From: Gelidibacter salicanalis
GTDB lineage: Bacteria > Bacteroidota > Bacteroidia > Flavobacteriales > Flavobacteriaceae
NCBI RefSeq assembly: GCF_016469035.1
Contig: NZ_JAEHJZ010000004.1
Location: forward strand, 365,159 to 403,728
Reading direction: 5' to 3'
DNA: 38,570 nt
Part shown: piece after piece, positions 8,795-16,618 of the stretch
Position numbering within the stretch: position 1 is the first letter of the stretch
How the letters are laid out: every line of letters starts with the position of its first letter
Position numbers and translations under genes: made by a program
Notes under the pieces: generated by a model
The model's database searches: none
The model's input: only the letters and a program-made list of their open reading frames with translations
Told to the model about the DNA's origin: nothing

Positions 8795-9577
8795 ATGTCT
8801 TACGAAAACATTCTATCCAAAACTAAGGGCGGTATTACAACCATTACAATTAACCGTCCGAATAAGTTAAATGCTTTAAACAAAGCTACTATTAATGAGC
8901 TTAATCAAGCTATTAAAGTGGCTAACAAGGACAAGAGCACCAAGGTGATTATCATCACCGGAAGTGGCGAAAAAGCCTTTGTTGCTGGTGCTGATATTAG
9001 TGAATTTGCCGATTTTGATGTGGAAAATGGTGGCAAACTTGCGGCCAAAGGTCAAGAGTTGCTATTTGATTATGTGGAGAATTTATCAACGCCTGTTATT
9101 GCAGCGGTTAACGGATTTGCCCTTGGTGGTGGACTCGAATTGGCAATGGCCTGTCATTTCAGAGTGGCGAGCGATAACGCTAAAATGGGCTTACCAGAAA
9201 CGTCATTAGGTGTCATTCCCGGCTATGGTGGGACCCAGCGCTTACCGCAATTGGTAGGTAAAGGCCGTGCCATGGAAATGGTGATGACAGCAGGGATGAT
9301 TGATGCGGAGACTGCAAACATTTACGGTTTGGTCAATCATGTAACCACTCAGGAAGAGCTGATGCCGTTATGTGAGAAGATTGCAGGCAAGATTATGCGT
9401 AATTCTACAGTAGCTATTAAAGGCGCTATCAAAGCGATTAACGCTAATTATAAGGATGGTGTTGATGGTTATAAAGTAGAAATCAAACAATTTGGGAAAT
9501 GCTTCGGTACTGAAGATTTCACGGAAGGCACCACGGCGTTTCTAGAAAAGCGTAAGGCTGATTTTCCGGGGAAGTAG
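8795..9577 (+). CDS. Enoyl-CoA hydratase/isomerase family protein
   Basis: 260 residues, the normal crotonase length. AFVAGADISEF is the first oxyanion-hole segment and NGFALGGGLELAMACHFRVAS the second, with the first catalytic glutamate in GGGLE. MGLPETSLGVIPGYGGTQRLPQLVGKGRAMEMVMTA holds the second catalytic glutamate (PETSLG). Both glutamates are kept, so true hydratase activity on trans-2-enoyl-CoA is likely. It stands alone, with its own possible promoter. Chain-length preference cannot be told. Its TAG stop is also the first bases of a TAGAAC repeat end (see 9577-9626). Confidence 0.93.
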   Translation: MSYENILSKTKGGITTITINRPNKLNALNKATINELNQAIKVANKDKSTKVIIITGSGEKAFVAGADISEFADFDVENGGKLAAKGQELLFDYVENLSTPVIAAVNGFALGGGLELAMACHFRVASDNAKMGLPETSLGVIPGYGGTQRLPQLVGKGRAMEMVMTAGMIDAETANIYGLVNHVTTQEELMPLCEKIAGKIMRNSTVAIKGAIKAINANYKDGVDGYKVEIKQFGKCFGTEDFTEGTTAFLEKRKADFPGK

Positions 9578-9626
9578 AACACGGATGACACTGATTGGGC
9601 TGATTTTCTCTGATTTATTTTAGATA
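9577..9626 (+). repeat. Leader-type interspersed repeat, copy 1
   Basis: Begins GAACACGGATGACACTGATT and continues with GGCTGATTTTC; it matches the leaders of the GxxExxY units at 14.0-14.84 kb. It starts on the last base of the preceding stop codon. It is the first of three copies filling the 313-base gap between genes here. Confidence 0.6.
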
Positions 9627-9680
9627 AGTATCCTTTCATTTGCTTTGCTGTCAGGCTGTATAGAATCATCTATTATCATG

Positions 9681-9728
9681 AAAAATCCGCGTCACCTGCC
9701 CTGCCGATTAAGGCGGGCCAGCGTTCTA
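9681..9728 (-). repeat. Leader-type interspersed repeat, copy 2, inverted, with an inserted module
   Basis: On the minus strand it reads GAACGCTG, a GC-rich module of about 24 bases (9695-9720, containing CCTGCCCTGCCGATTAAGG on the plus strand), then TGACGCGGATTTTT. The same module interrupts the same repeat at 14243-14267. Copies 1 and 2 face each other around about 54 unrecognised bases. Confidence 0.6.
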
Positions 9729-9745
9729 GAATGCTAAAAGTCTTG

Positions 9746-9787
9746 TAGAACGCAGAGTACACAGATTGAGCTGATTTTTACAGATCA
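9746..9787 (+). repeat. Leader-type interspersed repeat, copy 3
   Basis: TAGAACGCAGAGTACACAGA followed by TTGAGCTGATTTTTACAGAT, a diverged direct copy of the leader seen at 9577 and in the GxxExxY array. Confidence 0.55.
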
Positions 9788-9807
9788 TTTGAGGTTTATA
9801 AAAATAA

Positions 9808-9840
9808 AAAAATGCGAGCTAAATAATAGTTCGCATTTTT
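9808..9840. terminator. Bidirectional terminator hairpin
   Basis: AATGCGA (9811-9817) pairs with TCGCATT (9831-9837), extended by flanking A and T runs. Read on the minus strand, the stem is followed by a long T-rich run, so it suits the S46 peptidase gene ending at 9891. It can also stop plus-strand transcription. Confidence 0.6.
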
Positions 9841-9890
9841 CATTTTAAGTCTAAATTCTCACTTCTAAAGCGAAGCGGTCTTAATACTAT

Positions 9891-12047
9891 TTATAATTTT
9901 CCACCAACAATGGTCAATTCGTCAACAATATGTTTAGCGTTAGAATATTTGTCGATCAACCAAAGTACGTATCTGATGTCAACATTGATGGTGCGTTGCA
10001 AATCGCTGTCAAAAATAACATCGCCAGCCATAGCTTCAATGTTACCGTCAAAAGCTAAACCAATCAATTCACCTTTTCCATTGATTACAGGAGATCCTGA
10101 ATTACCACCAGTAATATCATTGTCTGATAAAAAATTTACTGAAAGTTCGCCTTTTTCATTGGCATAACGTCCGTAATCTTTTTTCTCATAAATGTCTAAC
10201 ATGTCTTGTGGCAAATCAAATTCGTCATCATTTGGAACGTATTTAGCAACCATTCCTTTTAATGTAGTGTAATTGTTTACGGCCGCATCATTTCTATCAT
10301 CAGCAGGTAGCGCTCTCACCTTTCCGTAGCTTAAACGCAAGGTAGAGTTGGCATCAGGATATTGAATGTTGCTCAATCCTGACGCGCGTAATCCAGCTAC
10401 CATCTTTCTGAAAGCTGCTTGATAGTCATTTTCTGGTTGTACCAAGTTTTCTGGTTGCTCTCTGTATTTAGTCAATAATTGACCTGATAATTTGTACAAC
10501 TCATCATTTTCCAATGTTGAAACGTCAGGATTCTCTAAGAAGGCTTGTACGCTTTCCTTAGAAGTGAAAATGCTGGCATCAAAAATAGAATCTACAAAAG
10601 TTGTAAAATCCTTTGTGTTTTTATCAGCGATCTCTTTTACCATTTCTGGAAGAGGATAGTTGCTTTTAGATGCATATAAATTCAATTGCTTTGCAAGGAT
10701 TTCTTTTTCTAAAGGCATATGAAAGTCTTTAAAGGAAGCATCGATAAAAGGCTGTAATTTAGGCAGCATGTTTTCACGTGCAGCTTCATTAGACTCAGCA
10801 TATTGTTTTAAGGCACTACCTAATCTTGAAGGTAATACCGCAAATTTACTCGCACGTAAAATTCCAGTTAAGTAATTATCGTGTTGTGCTTTTTCATTCG
10901 TCAATTTATAATAAGCGTTGATATCAGAAATGACGTTGCCATACTCCGCTTTGTTTTCTTTTTTATTCGCCCATTTATTAAAAGCGTCTTCAACTTTAGT
11001 TTTGGTTGCAACCGTTTTATGATCAGTTAAGGCATCAATCATACCACCACGATTTTTCCAATAGTTGGCGATACTAGCGTAAGATGACGCATACTTTAAG
11101 TTGATGGCTTCATCACTATCCATGTACTTTTTCATCACATCCATGCTCAATTTTGAACCTTCAACCCAAGCAGGATATGCAAATTTTACGTTTTGTTCTA
11201 CACCTTGTGCAGGCATCCAACGGTTCGTTCTTCCTGGGTATCCTAAAATCATTGCAAAATCATTTTCCTTCACGCCATCCAAACTTACAGGAAGGTGATA
11301 TTTAGATTTTAACGGTACATTTTCAGTGGAGTACTCTGCAGGATTTCCATCTTGGTCAGCGTAGACTCTGAATAATGAAAAGTCGCCCGTATGTCTTGGC
11401 CACTCCCAGTTATCAGTATCTCCACCGTATTTCCCAACACTTTCAGGAGGTGTTCCCACCAAACGGACATCTTTGTAATCTTCATATACGAAGTAGTAGA
11501 ATTCATTGCCTTGGTAGAATGAGCGTACAGAAACGGTATATTTTCCGCCTTCATTGTTTTCTTTTTCAATTTTGGAAATTTCTCTGTTAATAGCAGCTTC
11601 GCGGTCTTTTTCAGACATTGTAGCATCAACTTGTGATAAAATACGTTCTGAAACATCATCCATTCTTACAAAGAATCTGACAAATAAGCTTTCTGGCTTT
11701 AATTCAGCATCTAAAGATTTAGCCCAATAGCCATCCTTAAGATGATTTCTGTCTGCCGATGATAATTCCGCAATAGCGTTGTAACCACAATGATGGTTGG
11801 TTAATACCAAACCACTATCAGAAACTATACTTGCGGTACAGCCACCATTAAATTGAACAATAGCATCTTTTAAGCTTCGGTTATTGACGCTATAAATTTC
11901 TTCAGCAGTCAGTTGAAGTCCCATTTTCTGCATGTCTCTATGGTTAAGACGCTCAATATGCATCAAAAACCACATGCCTTCATCTGCTTTAATTGCTGAT
12001 GAAAACGTCATCATAAAAATGGTGAGGGAGAGCAATAATTTTTTCAT
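9891..12047 (-). CDS. S46-family dipeptidyl-peptidase, DPP7-like
   Basis: 718 residues with a signal peptide (cleavage after about residue 21, SSAIKA-DEG). It keeps the chymotrypsin-like triad: LTNHHCGY (His86), DTDNWEWPRHTGDFSLFR (Asp region), and GGNSGSPVING (Ser650). S46 enzymes release dipeptides from oligopeptides in the periplasm of amino-acid-using Bacteroidota. Eighteen residues after the serine, in GLAFDGN, there is Gly668. In Porphyromonas gingivalis DPP11 the equivalent position is arginine and selects acidic P1 residues; glycine is found in DPP7, which prefers hydrophobic P1. So DPP7-type specificity is inferred. It stands alone, with a terminator behind it. Confidence 0.95.
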   Translation of the reverse strand: MKKLLLSLTIFMMTFSSAIKADEGMWFLMHIERLNHRDMQKMGLQLTAEEIYSVNNRSLKDAIVQFNGGCTASIVSDSGLVLTNHHCGYNAIAELSSADRNHLKDGYWAKSLDAELKPESLFVRFFVRMDDVSERILSQVDATMSEKDREAAINREISKIEKENNEGGKYTVSVRSFYQGNEFYYFVYEDYKDVRLVGTPPESVGKYGGDTDNWEWPRHTGDFSLFRVYADQDGNPAEYSTENVPLKSKYHLPVSLDGVKENDFAMILGYPGRTNRWMPAQGVEQNVKFAYPAWVEGSKLSMDVMKKYMDSDEAINLKYASSYASIANYWKNRGGMIDALTDHKTVATKTKVEDAFNKWANKKENKAEYGNVISDINAYYKLTNEKAQHDNYLTGILRASKFAVLPSRLGSALKQYAESNEAARENMLPKLQPFIDASFKDFHMPLEKEILAKQLNLYASKSNYPLPEMVKEIADKNTKDFTTFVDSIFDASIFTSKESVQAFLENPDVSTLENDELYKLSGQLLTKYREQPENLVQPENDYQAAFRKMVAGLRASGLSNIQYPDANSTLRLSYGKVRALPADDRNDAAVNNYTTLKGMVAKYVPNDDEFDLPQDMLDIYEKKDYGRYANEKGELSVNFLSDNDITGGNSGSPVINGKGELIGLAFDGNIEAMAGDVIFDSDLQRTINVDIRYVLWLIDKYSNAKHIVDELTIVGGKL

Positions 12048-12108
12048 GTTATAAAATATTTGTGAGGGCTAAAATTATTGAATTTTTAGGGGTTTATGAC
12101 GACTTTCA

Positions 12109-12122
12109 ACTGTTAAAACAGT
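12109..12122. other. Short palindrome between the S46 and radical SAM genes
   Basis: ACTGTT-AA-AACAGT, a 6+6 inverted repeat in the divergent intergenic region. It could be an operator; followed by a T-rich stretch on the plus strand it is also a weak terminator shape. No function can be assigned. Confidence 0.25.
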
Positions 12123-12270
12123 GTTATTTTTTATATAGTCGTTTAGTTCTTATGTGTTTGATAATAAGTAGTTAACTCTAGTTTCTACATTTTGTAGCCA
12201 TCAAAACTACTGGATTGGCAGTATCTTTAGGGTCTCATCTAAACGATAGCAATCACTATAATTTATAAAA

Positions 12271-13344
12271 ATGGATTCAAACCCAACCATAAAAGGTCGC
12301 GGCGCACAAATTAATGTACCCAATAAATTTTTTCAATTGAGTCATGAAATGCGGGATGATTTTTTGGAATATTGCGCCAAAGAAGGAGAAAATGCTGATA
12401 AAAATAGAACGCTCTATTTAGAAGTTTTTCCGAAAACTATCGTGAATAAAGTGGACAGTCCAGATGTGGGGATGGGCTATTCCATGAATATGTATCAAGG
12501 TTGTGAGCACGGATGCATTTATTGTTACGCAAGAAATACCCATGAGTTTTGGGGATACAGTGCTGGGCTTGATTTTGAGCGACGCATTTTGGTCAAAAAA
12601 GATGCACCAAAGTTGTTGGAACAGTTTATTAATAGAAAAAGCTGGCAGACACATCCTATTGTGATGTCCGGGAATACCGATTGTTACCAACCAGCCGAAC
12701 AGGAATTTAAATTGACGCGCCAGTGTTTGGAAGTTTTTTTGAAATACAAACATCCCGTAGGGATTATTACAAAAAACGCAATGATTCTTAGAGATCTCGA
12801 TTTGCTAAAGGCATTGGCCAGAGACAATTTAATTACGGTTAACCTGTCCATTACGTCACTGTCAGAAGAAACAAGGCGTGTGTTGGAACCGCGAACGGCA
12901 ACCATCAAAAAACGATTGGAAACTGTGAAAATCCTCTCGGATAACGGTATTCCTGTTAATGTGATGATGGCACCCATTATCCCTTCTATCAATAGCCATG
13001 AAGTATTGCCATTGGCCAAAAGAGTGTCAGAAATGGGTGCGTTAAGTATGGGACATACCATTGTGCGACTCAACGGTGCTATTGGAGAAATTTTTACAGA
13101 TTGGATTAATAAAACCATGCCGGATCGTGCCGACAAAGTCTTGCATCAAATTGCAAGTTGCCATGGTGGCAATTTGAACGATTCACGATATGGTACGCGG
13201 ATGCGCGGCGAAGGTGAAATTGCCAATCAAATTAACGCCATGGTAAAATTGGCAAAGCTTAAATATTTTAAAGGAAAATCGATGCCTGAGCTAAATACCA
13301 CGCTTCACGAACAGTTTAAGGATGGTCAATTGAAATTGTTTTGA
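12271..13344 (+). CDS. PA0069-family radical SAM protein
   Basis: 357 residues. The 4Fe-4S/SAM motif is CEHGCIYCYARNTHEFWGY (CxxxCxxC), followed by SAGLDFERRILVK. The downstream barrel shows GNTDCYQPAEQ, ITKNAMILRDLDLL and SLSEETRRVLEPRTA, the pattern of the PA0069/SplB-like group annotated as Rv2578c-like radical SAM proteins. The N-terminal GRGAQINVPNKF is also typical. The reaction is unknown; these are not the DNA-repair SplB itself. The stop codon ends at 13344 and the convergent HD gene's stop begins at 13345, with no spacer. Confidence 0.92.
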   Translation: MDSNPTIKGRGAQINVPNKFFQLSHEMRDDFLEYCAKEGENADKNRTLYLEVFPKTIVNKVDSPDVGMGYSMNMYQGCEHGCIYCYARNTHEFWGYSAGLDFERRILVKKDAPKLLEQFINRKSWQTHPIVMSGNTDCYQPAEQEFKLTRQCLEVFLKYKHPVGIITKNAMILRDLDLLKALARDNLITVNLSITSLSEETRRVLEPRTATIKKRLETVKILSDNGIPVNVMMAPIIPSINSHEVLPLAKRVSEMGALSMGHTIVRLNGAIGEIFTDWINKTMPDRADKVLHQIASCHGGNLNDSRYGTRMRGEGEIANQINAMVKLAKLKYFKGKSMPELNTTLHEQFKDGQLKLF

Positions 13345-14001
13345 TTATTTTAAACCATCCCATTCCGCATAAAACTGCTCAAGAAACTGTTCCATGAATA
13401 GGTGTCTTTCAGCAGCGATTTGTCGTCCTGTTTTAGTATTCATTTTATCTTTTAAAAGCAATAATTTTTCGTAAAAATGATTGAGCGTTGGAGCGTCGGA
13501 GGCCTTGTATTCTTCTTTGGTCATTGATAGGTTCGGCTTAATCTCCGGATCAAATAGCGGTCGGTTTTTAAAGCCGCCATAATTAAAGGTTCTGGCAATG
13601 CCAATGGCACCCAATGCATCTAATCTATCCGCATCTTGGATGACGTCAAGTTCTGCTGATTTGAAGTGTTGATCTTCATTTCCGCCCTTAAAGGAGATAT
13701 TTTTTATGATGTTCACTACGTGTTCAATGATGGCGGAATCCACGTTAATTATCATTAAAAACTCCCGAGCCACATTTGGCCCAACCGTTTCATCGCCACT
13801 ATGGAATTTGCTGTCCGCAATATCATGGAGAAGTGCCCCGAGTTGAACTACAAAGAGATCAACTTGTTCCGTTTTGGCTATAAGCAACGCATTGTTCAGT
13901 ACCCTTTGGATGTGGAACCAATCGTGTCCACCTTCTGCTTTTTCAAGTTGGGATTTGACGAAGGAGATGGTCCTTTCAATTTGATTTTGTTTGATTTTCA
14001 T
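13345..14001 (-). CDS. HD-domain phosphohydrolase
   Basis: 218 residues, YedJ-like length. Metal ligands: GGHDWFHIQRVLNNA (first H), LGALLHDIADSKFH (the HD pair), and VIQDADRLDALGAIGIARTF (the late aspartate). Such proteins hydrolyse phosphate esters, often of nucleotides, but the substrate is not known for this group. It converges on the radical SAM gene with zero spacing, so the two mRNAs may overlap at their ends. A leader-type repeat begins about 10 bases upstream of its ATG. Confidence 0.9.
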   Translation of the reverse strand: MKIKQNQIERTISFVKSQLEKAEGGHDWFHIQRVLNNALLIAKTEQVDLFVVQLGALLHDIADSKFHSGDETVGPNVAREFLMIINVDSAIIEHVVNIIKNISFKGGNEDQHFKSAELDVIQDADRLDALGAIGIARTFNYGGFKNRPLFDPEIKPNLSMTKEEYKASDAPTLNHFYEKLLLLKDKMNTKTGRQIAAERHLFMEQFLEQFYAEWDGLK

Positions 14002-14011
14002 GTTGAATAGT

Positions 14012-14053
14012 AGAACGCTGATGACGCGGATTTTTATGATTGGCGCAGATTGT
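14012..14053 (+). repeat. Leader-type repeat closing the GxxExxY array
   Basis: TAGAACGCTGATGACGCGGA then TTTTTATGATTGGCGCAGAT. It faces the three minus-strand leaders of the array, so the whole array (14012-14839) has inverted ends. Confidence 0.6.
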
Positions 14054-14099
14054 TTTAAATTATTGAGATTAGATGATTTAGATTAAGCATTAGATAATT

Positions 14100-14187
14100 G
14101 ATGAGCTGAAACTCGTGTGCTTCTCAAAGTAACTCATCTGCTTTAATTTCTATAATCAGTAGTTTCTGAATGTTTATAACTGTTAAT
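14100..14187 (-). pseudogene. Internally deleted GxxExxY remnant
   Basis: On the minus strand the start codon is changed to ATT (14187-14185), then NSYKHSETT is readable, matching the N terminus of the intact copy. It then jumps, one frame over, to IIEIKADELL, a TGA stop, and EAHEFQLINYL, matching the active-site strand of the intact gene (IIEIKAAESLCEAHEFQLINYL). About 75 codons are missing between the two parts. Dead by start loss, deletion, frame change and stop. Confidence 0.75.
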
Positions 14188-14208
14188 CAATTAACATTAT
14201 AGAGAACT

Positions 14209-14274
14209 AAAAAATCAGTTAAAATCAGCTAAATCCGCGTTACCTGCCCTGCCGACTAAGGGGGGTCTGCGTTC
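14209..14274 (-). repeat. Leader repeat of the deleted unit, with the inserted GC-rich module
   Basis: Minus strand: GAACGCAG, module (14243-14267), TAACGCGGATTTAGCTGATT, then TTAACTGATTTTTT. Same layout as the copy at 9681-9728. Confidence 0.6.
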
Positions 14275-14284
14275 AACAATATAT

Positions 14285-14665
14285 CTAAAATTTATTCGAA
14301 AATATTTTCCGTTTTATTTGAGGCGTTTTCCCAAAATTTAGCAGCAGTCCAACCTCAATTTCTGTGGCTTTGAGATAGTTTATAAGCTGAAATTCGTGTG
14401 CTTCGCACAAAGATTCGGCAGCTTTAATTTCAATAATGACAGCTTCTGAAACAATAAGATCAGCATAGTATTCTCCAACTATTTGTTGTTTATAAAGCAC
14501 ATTGATTTGTTTTTGCCGTTCTACAGAAAGACCCAAACTTCTTAATTCAATGAACATTGCTTTTTCATAGACTTTCTCCAAAAACCCATAGCCTAATTGA
14601 TTATATACAGTGTAGAAACATTTCAAAATAAGATCCGTAGTTTCTGAATGTTTATAATTGTCCAT
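14285..14665 (-). CDS. GxxExxY protein (PD-(D/E)XK-like)
   Basis: 126 residues from the ATG at 14665 (the frame runs one codon further to a TTG). The family signature GFLEKVY is in QLGYGFLEKVYEKAM. EYYADLIVSEAVIIEIKAAESL gives the D...EIK pattern of PD-(D/E)XK nuclease folds. The family is common and multi-copy in Bacteroidota and its role is unknown. It is the middle, intact unit of three tandem units with the same leader. The leader at 14687-14730 lies just upstream. The gene looks functional: no stops, and the motifs are kept. Confidence 0.9.
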   Translation of the reverse strand: MDNYKHSETTDLILKCFYTVYNQLGYGFLEKVYEKAMFIELRSLGLSVERQKQINVLYKQQIVGEYYADLIVSEAVIIEIKAAESLCEAHEFQLINYLKATEIEVGLLLNFGKTPQIKRKIFSNKF

Positions 14666-14686
14666 CAATTAAATGTAATAGGAAAC

Positions 14687-14730
14687 AAAAAAATCAGTGC
14701 AAATCTGCTAAATCCGTGTTATCAGCGTTC
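14687..14730 (-). repeat. Leader repeat of the intact GxxExxY gene
   Basis: Minus strand: GAACGCTGATAACACGGATT then TAGCAGATTTGCACTGATTT. GAT recurs at offsets 8, 17, 26 and 36, close to one helical turn. It could be a protein-binding site, transposition end or leader. Confidence 0.6.
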
Positions 14731-14779
14731 AGCAATTTAAAATTAAATCCGTAGTTTCTGAATGTTTATAATTGTCCAT
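14729..14779 (-). pseudogene. 5' stub of a third GxxExxY unit
   Basis: ATG at 14779 then MDNYKHSETTDLILNC and a TGA at 14731-14729. Residues 1-14 equal the N terminus of the intact copy (MDNYKHSETTDLIL). The stub then runs straight into the leader of the intact unit, so the rest was lost by deletion or the 5' part was duplicated. Confidence 0.75.
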
Positions 14780-14796
14780 CAATAAGCCATACTAAG

Positions 14797-14839
14797 AAAA
14801 AATCAGTGCAAATCTGCTAAATCTGTTAAATCAGCGTTC
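14797..14839 (-). repeat. Leader repeat of the 5' stub
   Basis: Minus strand: GAACGCTGATTTAACAGATT then TAGCAGATTTGCACTGATT. It begins 4 bases after the stop of the desaturase gene, as the copy at 9577 begins on a stop codon. Confidence 0.6.
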
Positions 14840-14843
14840 CATC

Positions 14844-15833
14844 CTATTTAAGTCGCGCCGGTTCTACCCATTTAAACTGATAAGAATTTTCAGGAATTTT
14901 CATGCGGTCAGCCAAACGTTTCATACGATCTGGAAGTTTCATGAGATAGTCTCTAGCTTTCTCGGCATCATCAGATAGATTTTTGATATTACCAATTTCC
15001 CAACGCTTGATTAGTTTTTCCAAGATGTCCACATAATCTGCTGAGGTGTACACCCCAATACGCTGTGCAGTATTTGAAAATTCTTCAAAGGCAGTGCCTA
15101 TTTGGTCGCCAGACTCTCTTAAGAAATGTGCAGGCATGGTGATTTTTTGCTTCATCATGGTTTGAAAAGCAATCATCATTTGACTCGGGTCTACCGCAAA
15201 AATGCGTTCCACAAATTCTGCATAGGCGTGGTGGTGACGCATCTCATCACCAGCAATAATGTTACACATCTTAAAGAGCGATTTATTGCCTTTTTCCTTA
15301 GCAATTTTCGCTACTCGATTATGGGAAACATACGTCGCTAATTCTTGAAAACTGGTGTATATAAAGTTTTTATAAGGATCTCTGTCCGTGCCAATATCAA
15401 AACCATCGGCAATTAAATGCTGGGTAGTCTTTTCAATTTCTTTCATATTGACGCGGCCTGATAAGTAGAGGTATTTATTGAGGACATCACCATGTCTGTT
15501 CTCTTCGGCAGTCCAATGGCGCACCCATTTACCCCACGAATTTCGTCCTACCTGATCTACGCCTTCCACATCCATTAACCACGATTCGTAGGTTGGCAAG
15601 GCTTCTTCCGTAATCATATCGCCAACTAAAACCACCCAAAAATCATAAGGGAGTTCTTTAGACAATTCGCGTATTTCCCTTACCTCTTCATAAAATCGGT
15701 CACTTTCAGAATTTGGCAAAAAATCGGTGGGTTGCCAAATTTGTTCGGCAGGGATTAAATATTTTTGAATGAGTGATTCGACGTCTTTTTCCAGATGTTG
15801 CATCACTTCCAATCTTACATTCTTTTGAGACAT
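14844..15833 (-). CDS. Acyl-[acyl-carrier-protein] desaturase
   Basis: 329 residues, soluble ferritin-like di-iron enzyme. The two iron-binding helices are seen: AEENRHGD (Glu111, His114) and GDEMRHHHAYAEF (Glu197, His200). WGKWVRHW before the first and IYTSFQELATYVSHNR between them are family-typical. It would put a double bond into acyl-ACP, usually at delta-9, using O2 and ferredoxin. It lies 11 bases downstream of plsC in the same direction, so unsaturated acyl-ACP is made next to the enzyme that loads it into phosphatidic acid. It probably adjusts membrane fluidity. Confidence 0.94.
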   Translation of the reverse strand: MSQKNVRLEVMQHLEKDVESLIQKYLIPAEQIWQPTDFLPNSESDRFYEEVREIRELSKELPYDFWVVLVGDMITEEALPTYESWLMDVEGVDQVGRNSWGKWVRHWTAEENRHGDVLNKYLYLSGRVNMKEIEKTTQHLIADGFDIGTDRDPYKNFIYTSFQELATYVSHNRVAKIAKEKGNKSLFKMCNIIAGDEMRHHHAYAEFVERIFAVDPSQMMIAFQTMMKQKITMPAHFLRESGDQIGTAFEEFSNTAQRIGVYTSADYVDILEKLIKRWEIGNIKNLSDDAEKARDYLMKLPDRMKRLADRMKIPENSYQFKWVEPARLK

Positions 15834-15844
15834 AACGCTGTAAT

Positions 15845-16582
15845 TTAGGGATGAATATTTGAAGAAATCGTCTGTTCAACAGTCCTGATTAATTCTTCTT
15901 TATCTACAAAGGTAGCAATTTTGAGAGGTCGATGTACCGTGAATTTCAAATGATTTCCGATACCCATAGGAAATTTACCATAGCGCAACATCTTCCATGA
16001 ATTATTGATACTGATAGGCACAACGAGGGCTGACGGGGCTTTTTTTATCATAACCTCCAATCCTTTTGTTTGAAAAGGTTTTGGAACACCGGTTTTACTT
16101 CGTGTACCTTCAGGAAAAATAACTGCGGCACGTTTGGTGCTTTCAATGTACTCACCAAATTTCATAATGGCCGGCAAAGCTTGTCTCGGATTCTTACGAT
16201 CAATCAAAACGGAGCCACCATGACGCAAGTTATAGGAAACACTTGGGATGCCCTTGCCCAATTCTTTTTTTGCGATAAACTTAGGGTGGTGTTTGCGCAT
16301 GTACCACATTATGGGCGAAATATCGTACATGCTCTGATGGTTTGCTACAATAATGAGTGGTTGATCAGTGGGGATGTCATGCGGATTGGTAAATGTGAAG
16401 CGCGTGCCTAAAACATTAAGACAGCGGATTAAAAAAAACTGCAACCAATCTACGCTAATCTTATGTGCCTTATATCCAAACACATTGAAGCAGATCCATT
16501 GAATAGGGTGGAATACTATTAATGTGATTCCAAAACAGATGAGATACAAAACCGTTAGGGGGTAAGCCAATATTTTTCGCAT
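15845..16582 (-). CDS. plsC: 1-acyl-sn-glycerol-3-phosphate acyltransferase
   Basis: 245 residues. One or two N-terminal membrane segments (about 5-35), then the four acyltransferase blocks: VANHQSMYDISP (catalytic His82 and Asp87), GGSVLIDRKNP, IFPEGTRSKTG (Glu158), and VVPISINNSW. It transfers an acyl chain to lysophosphatidic acid at the inner membrane. First gene of a two-gene operon with the desaturase. A TAnnTTTG box (TAATTTTG, 16594-16587) is only 4 bases from the ATG, so the mRNA may have almost no leader unless the box at 16618-16611 is used. Confidence 0.93.
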   Translation of the reverse strand: MRKILAYPLTVLYLICFGITLIVFHPIQWICFNVFGYKAHKISVDWLQFFLIRCLNVLGTRFTFTNPHDIPTDQPLIIVANHQSMYDISPIMWYMRKHHPKFIAKKELGKGIPSVSYNLRHGGSVLIDRKNPRQALPAIMKFGEYIESTKRAAVIFPEGTRSKTGVPKPFQTKGLEVMIKKAPSALVVPISINNSWKMLRYGKFPMGIGNHLKFTVHRPLKIATFVDKEELIRTVEQTISSNIHP

Positions 16583-16586
16583 CCTA

Positions 16587-16618
16587 CAAAATTAATAAAA
16601 AGTCAGGCTACAAACCTA
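16587..16618 (-). promoter_or_regulatory. Two candidate -7 boxes for plsC
   Basis: Minus strand TAGGTTTG (16618-16611) and TAATTTTG (16594-16587) both fit TAnnTTTG. The first leaves a leader of about 20 bases and directly follows the preceding stop codon. The second would give a leaderless mRNA. Neither has a well-placed TTG at -33. Confidence 0.35.

Noticed and set aside
14012-14839. Insertion sequence.
   Set aside because: No transposase is present and no target duplication could be defined; described as a GxxExxY array instead.
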